From assembly GCA_902470265.1 (NCBI GenBank), contig CABRFW010000083.1, forward strand, positions 1 through 7,069: a stretch of 7,069 nucleotides of DNA. The letters are read 5' to 3'. Positions within the stretch are counted from its first letter, which is position 1, and every line of letters starts with the position of its first letter. Below, piece after piece: positions 5,058-7,069 of the stretch. The notes beneath the pieces were generated by a model. That model worked only from the letters and a program-made list of their open reading frames with translations, had not been told where the DNA came from and did no database searches. This stretch comes from an uncultured Collinsella sp. Its GTDB lineage: Bacteria; Actinomycetota; Coriobacteriia; Coriobacteriales; Coriobacteriaceae. The position numbers and the translations under genes are program-made.

Positions 5058-6347
5058 CTAGAAGCGCCCAAGCAGAAAATCGACAGCCGAAACGATTCTG
5101 ATGCCGTCTATGTCCGTAGGGTGATCGCCGTGACGGACGACGAGGATCTTCTCGTAACCGGCGGCAACCTTCTCGAGCGATTTCAGCTCGAAGGGGCGCA
5201 GTTCGCGATTGCGCGTGGCTTCCTCATCAATGGTGTCCGTGACTTGGATAAACTTGCGGTCCGCCCCGTCGCCGATGGCGATAAAATCAATCTCGGCATT
5301 TCGCATGTGTCCCGTGAAAACCCGATATCCATCGATGACGAGGCGGTTATACACGGCGTTTTCGAGGGCGCGTCCGCTATCGCTGCCGCGATAACCGTCG
5401 AGGTAGGCGCGGAGTCCAAGGTCCTCGATATAGTATTTTCCTCCGGTTTTGAGCACCTCGCGCCCTTTGATGTCAAAGCGGAGGGCATAGGAGAAGATAT
5501 AGGTTTCTTCGAGCGCCGACACGCAGGTGTCGATGGCGCCGTGCGAAGTTTTGGTCCCGCTTTCGTTCAAAGAGCCGACGATCTTGTTGATCGATGTTGG
5601 GTTTGAGATGTTGTCTGCCAGGTAGGCGCAAACTCTGTCGAGTAGGTCTCTGCTCGTTACGGCCCTCCGTCCTCGGCGGGCCTCACGGGCCAAGATGTCG
5701 CGACCGACAATGGTCTGGTAGGTGCTCCAGATGTAGTCCTTCATCTCTCGTTCGGGCAGACCGGAAATCGCGAGATAGGGGAGACCTCCAAATTGAAGGT
5801 ATCGGTCGAGCAACTCGTCGAGCGGGGTGATTTCTTCCCTCCCAAAGACGGCATATCTGCTCGTGACTTCGGTCGGGCCAAGGAAGTCGAGGTATTCGGA
5901 GAAAGATAGCGGGTGCATTCTGATTTCGACGTATCTTCCTGAGATTAGGGTCGCTATTTCGCTGGAGAGCAAAAACGCATTCGAGCCCGTAATGTAGATG
6001 TCGCAGTCTTTGTCGACGCGAAGCGCGTTGATGGCTTTCTCCCAGCTGAAAACTTCTTGAAGCTCATCAAAGAAGAGATAGCACTTCCCACTCGACGGCA
6101 TCCGCTCGACGACATGACGGTAAAGCTCGCGCCAATCGCGAATTCCCTCGAGCTCGAATGATTCCATTCGAAAAGAGAGAAGGCATTCGGTCGGTACGCC
6201 GTCTTTGGCAAGATGGGAGCGCATCATGTCGAGCAACGTTGACTTGCCGCATCGCCGCATGCCGGTGACGACCTTGATAACATCTGAATCGCGAAAAGCG
6301 ATCAGCTTCTTGAGGTAGTTATCCCTTGCTACGGGCTGCCCGTTCAT
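5058..6347 (-). CDS. Stand-alone AAA-type ATPase with DUF4143-like C-terminal half
   Basis: A 429-residue protein of the AAA_14/DUF4143 ATPase family, which is common in archaea and gut bacteria and has no well-established cellular role. The ATPase half has Walker A GMRRCGKST (29-37), Walker B YLFFDE (90-95), a sensor-like ITGSNA (119-124) and the family block SGRYVEIRMHPLSFSEYLDF (136-155). FGGLPYL (186-192) follows. The C-terminal half has a winged-helix-like stretch (about 230-290), then YYIEDLGLR (305-313), LENAVYNRL (328-336), AEIDFIA (351-357) and FIQVTDT (366-372). This is a PD-(D/E)XK-like layout with Gln at the usual Lys place. There are no membrane segments or signal peptide. The ATG at 6347 is chosen because MNGQPVARDNYLKKL fits the family's N terminus; an in-frame ATG at 6416 lies inside a palindrome and lacks a ribosome-binding site. 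Upstream of 6347 only a weak GGA is seen. The DNA is AT-richer than its neighbours, suggesting transfer. It lies downstream of tex on the same strand. Confidence 0.9.
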   Translation of the reverse strand: MNGQPVARDNYLKKLIAFRDSDVIKVVTGMRRCGKSTLLDMMRSHLAKDGVPTECLLSFRMESFELEGIRDWRELYRHVVERMPSSGKCYLFFDELQEVFSWEKAINALRVDKDCDIYITGSNAFLLSSEIATLISGRYVEIRMHPLSFSEYLDFLGPTEVTSRYAVFGREEITPLDELLDRYLQFGGLPYLAISGLPEREMKDYIWSTYQTIVGRDILAREARRGRRAVTSRDLLDRVCAYLADNISNPTSINKIVGSLNESGTKTSHGAIDTCVSALEETYIFSYALRFDIKGREVLKTGGKYYIEDLGLRAYLDGYRGSDSGRALENAVYNRLVIDGYRVFTGHMRNAEIDFIAIGDGADRKFIQVTDTIDEEATRNRELRPFELKSLEKVAAGYEKILVVRHGDHPTDIDGIRIVSAVDFLLGRF

Positions 6348-6359
6348 CGTTCGTCCAAT

Positions 6360-6439
6360 CTGCAAGTTTTTCTCAGAGCGTAACAAAAACTTGCAAAACC
6401 TGCAAGTTTTTCCCATCAGGTGAGAAAAACTTGCAGGTT
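6360..6439. promoter_or_regulatory. Array of four alternating palindrome cores at the ATPase gene start
   Basis: The 11-bp core TGCAAGTTTTT occurs at 6361-6371 and 6401-6411, and its reverse complement AAAAACTTGCA at 6385-6395 and 6426-6436 (the last with one fewer A counted in the 11-mer). The cores form two neighbouring hairpins. The first is 6361-6371 with 6385-6395 (11 bp, 13-nt loop). The second is AACCTGCAAGTTTTTC (6397-6412) with 6424-6439 (16 bp perfect, 11-nt loop). The outermost copies also match over 16 bp (6360-6375 with 6421-6436). The array fills most of the 123-bp gap between the tex stop and the ATPase ATG. It may be an operator, an RNA structure controlling the ATPase, a tex terminator, or an element boundary. 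Confidence 0.7.
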
Positions 6440-6470
6440 CAACGATGGATGGCGGCGGCTCGCACTTCTG

Positions 6471-7069
6471 TTACTTCCCCTGCACCATGGTGAGCGAGAT
6501 CTTCTTGCGGTCGCGATCGACCTTTTCTACCCACACCTTGACCGTGTCGCCGACGCGCACCACGTCGCTCGGGTGCTTGACAAAGCGATTGGCCAGTTTG
6601 GAGATGTGTACGAGGCCGTCCTGGTGCACGCCCACGTCGACGAAGGCGCCAAAGTCCACAACGTTGCGCACCGTGCCCTTGAGCTCCATGCCGGGCTCCA
6701 GGTCGTCGATGGAAAGTGCCGTGCGGCTAAAGACCACCTCGGGCGCATCGTCGCGCGGGTCGCGGCCGGGTTTCTTGAGCTCGTTGACAATGTCGATGAG
6801 CGTGAGGGTGCCGCAGTCCAGGTCGCTTGCCAGCGCCGAGATGCTGCCCAGACGGCGCTCGATATCGGGCACGCCGCCACGGCTGAGTTCACTGGCCGCC
6901 ACACCGGCGCGCTCCAAGACGGATGTGGCCACCTCGTAGCTTTCGGGGTGGACGCTCGTCGCGTCGAGCGGGTTCTTACCGCCGCTGATGCGCAAAAAGC
7001 CCGCGGCGTTGAGGTATGCCTTGGGTCCCAGCTTGGGGACCTTCTTGAGCTGGCGGCGATCGGTAAAGG
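6471..7069 (-). CDS. tex: Tex RNA-binding protein, C-terminal part (5' end outside window)
   Basis: The last 198 residues of Tex (YhgF family) are present; the gene enters from the right edge and its start is not visible. The peptide opens with the end of the helix-hairpin-helix region (FTDRRQLKKVPKLGPKAYLNAAGFLRI), followed by NPLD...VHPESY, which is highly characteristic of Tex. A helical stretch with DI...L..DLDCGTLTL.DI..EL.KPGRDPR comes next. A typical S1 domain closes the protein (about 127-194 of the visible part: LKGTVRNVVDFGAFVDVGVHQDGLVHIS ends its first strands). Tex is a cytoplasmic nucleic-acid-binding protein linked to transcription processes and RNA handling. The protein stops a few residues after the S1 fold and lacks the long low-complexity tail of some Tex proteins. 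The ATPase gene follows on the same strand after 123 bp holding two hairpins, so readthrough or co-transcription is possible. Confidence 0.95.
   Translation of the reverse strand, partial: FTDRRQLKKVPKLGPKAYLNAAGFLRISGGKNPLDATSVHPESYEVATSVLERAGVAASELSRGGVPDIERRLGSISALASDLDCGTLTLIDIVNELKKPGRDPRDDAPEVVFSRTALSIDDLEPGMELKGTVRNVVDFGAFVDVGVHQDGLVHISKLANRFVKHPSDVVRVGDTVKVWVEKVDRDRKKISLTMVQGK

Noticed and set aside
4797..5606. 269-codon open frame on the + strand overlapping the repeat element and the ATPase gene end
   Set aside because: Most of it is antisense to the ATPase gene, whose C-terminal motifs are convincing. The front part is just the inverted-repeat arm translated.
6348..6416. Longer ATPase start at 6416 (23 extra residues with a CRFC motif)
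   Set aside because: The extension is encoded by the palindrome array and lacks a ribosome-binding site. The family-like N terminus begins at 6347.

Overview
The window is high-GC bacterial chromosome, about 60-70% GC in the coding DNA I sampled by eye. It looks like an actinobacterium, and I suspect a gut Coriobacteriia of the Collinsella type. That placement rests on gene content, base composition and sequence style, and no rRNA marker is present to prove it.

Layout, left to right. (1) The last 56 codons of a KdpE-like response regulator on the + strand, followed by a nested inverted repeat that probably terminates transcription. (2) A convergent minus-strand gene for an 855-residue RlmKL-type 23S rRNA methyltransferase fusion. 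Its RlmK half carries intact motifs, but its RlmL half has lost several signature motifs. (3) A 75-bp divergent promoter region, then a plus-strand HAD-superfamily (Cof/IIB-type) phosphatase. (4) A 193-bp spacer and a plus-strand transaldolase of the TalC/FSA family. (5) A 423-bp region with no convincing gene. It is dominated by a 204-bp element with 33-bp near-perfect terminal inverted repeats and a strong internal hairpin, and it also holds a second 10-bp stem-loop. (6) A minus-strand stand-alone AAA-type ATPase with a DUF4143-like C-terminal half, AT-richer than its neighbours. (7) A compact array of four copies of an 11-bp core in alternating orientation, forming two hairpins just upstream of the ATPase start. 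(8) The 3' end of tex (HhH region plus S1 RNA-binding domain), minus strand, running off the right edge.

The genes are mostly unrelated housekeeping functions: rRNA modification, pentose-phosphate metabolism, phosphate-ester hydrolysis and RNA-binding Tex. They are not one pathway. The ATPase with its repeat array, and the inverted-repeat element downstream, look like accessory DNA between the conserved tal and tex genes. The items most worth a second look are the apparently dead RlmL domain, the palindrome array at the ATPase start, and the 204-bp inverted-repeat element.
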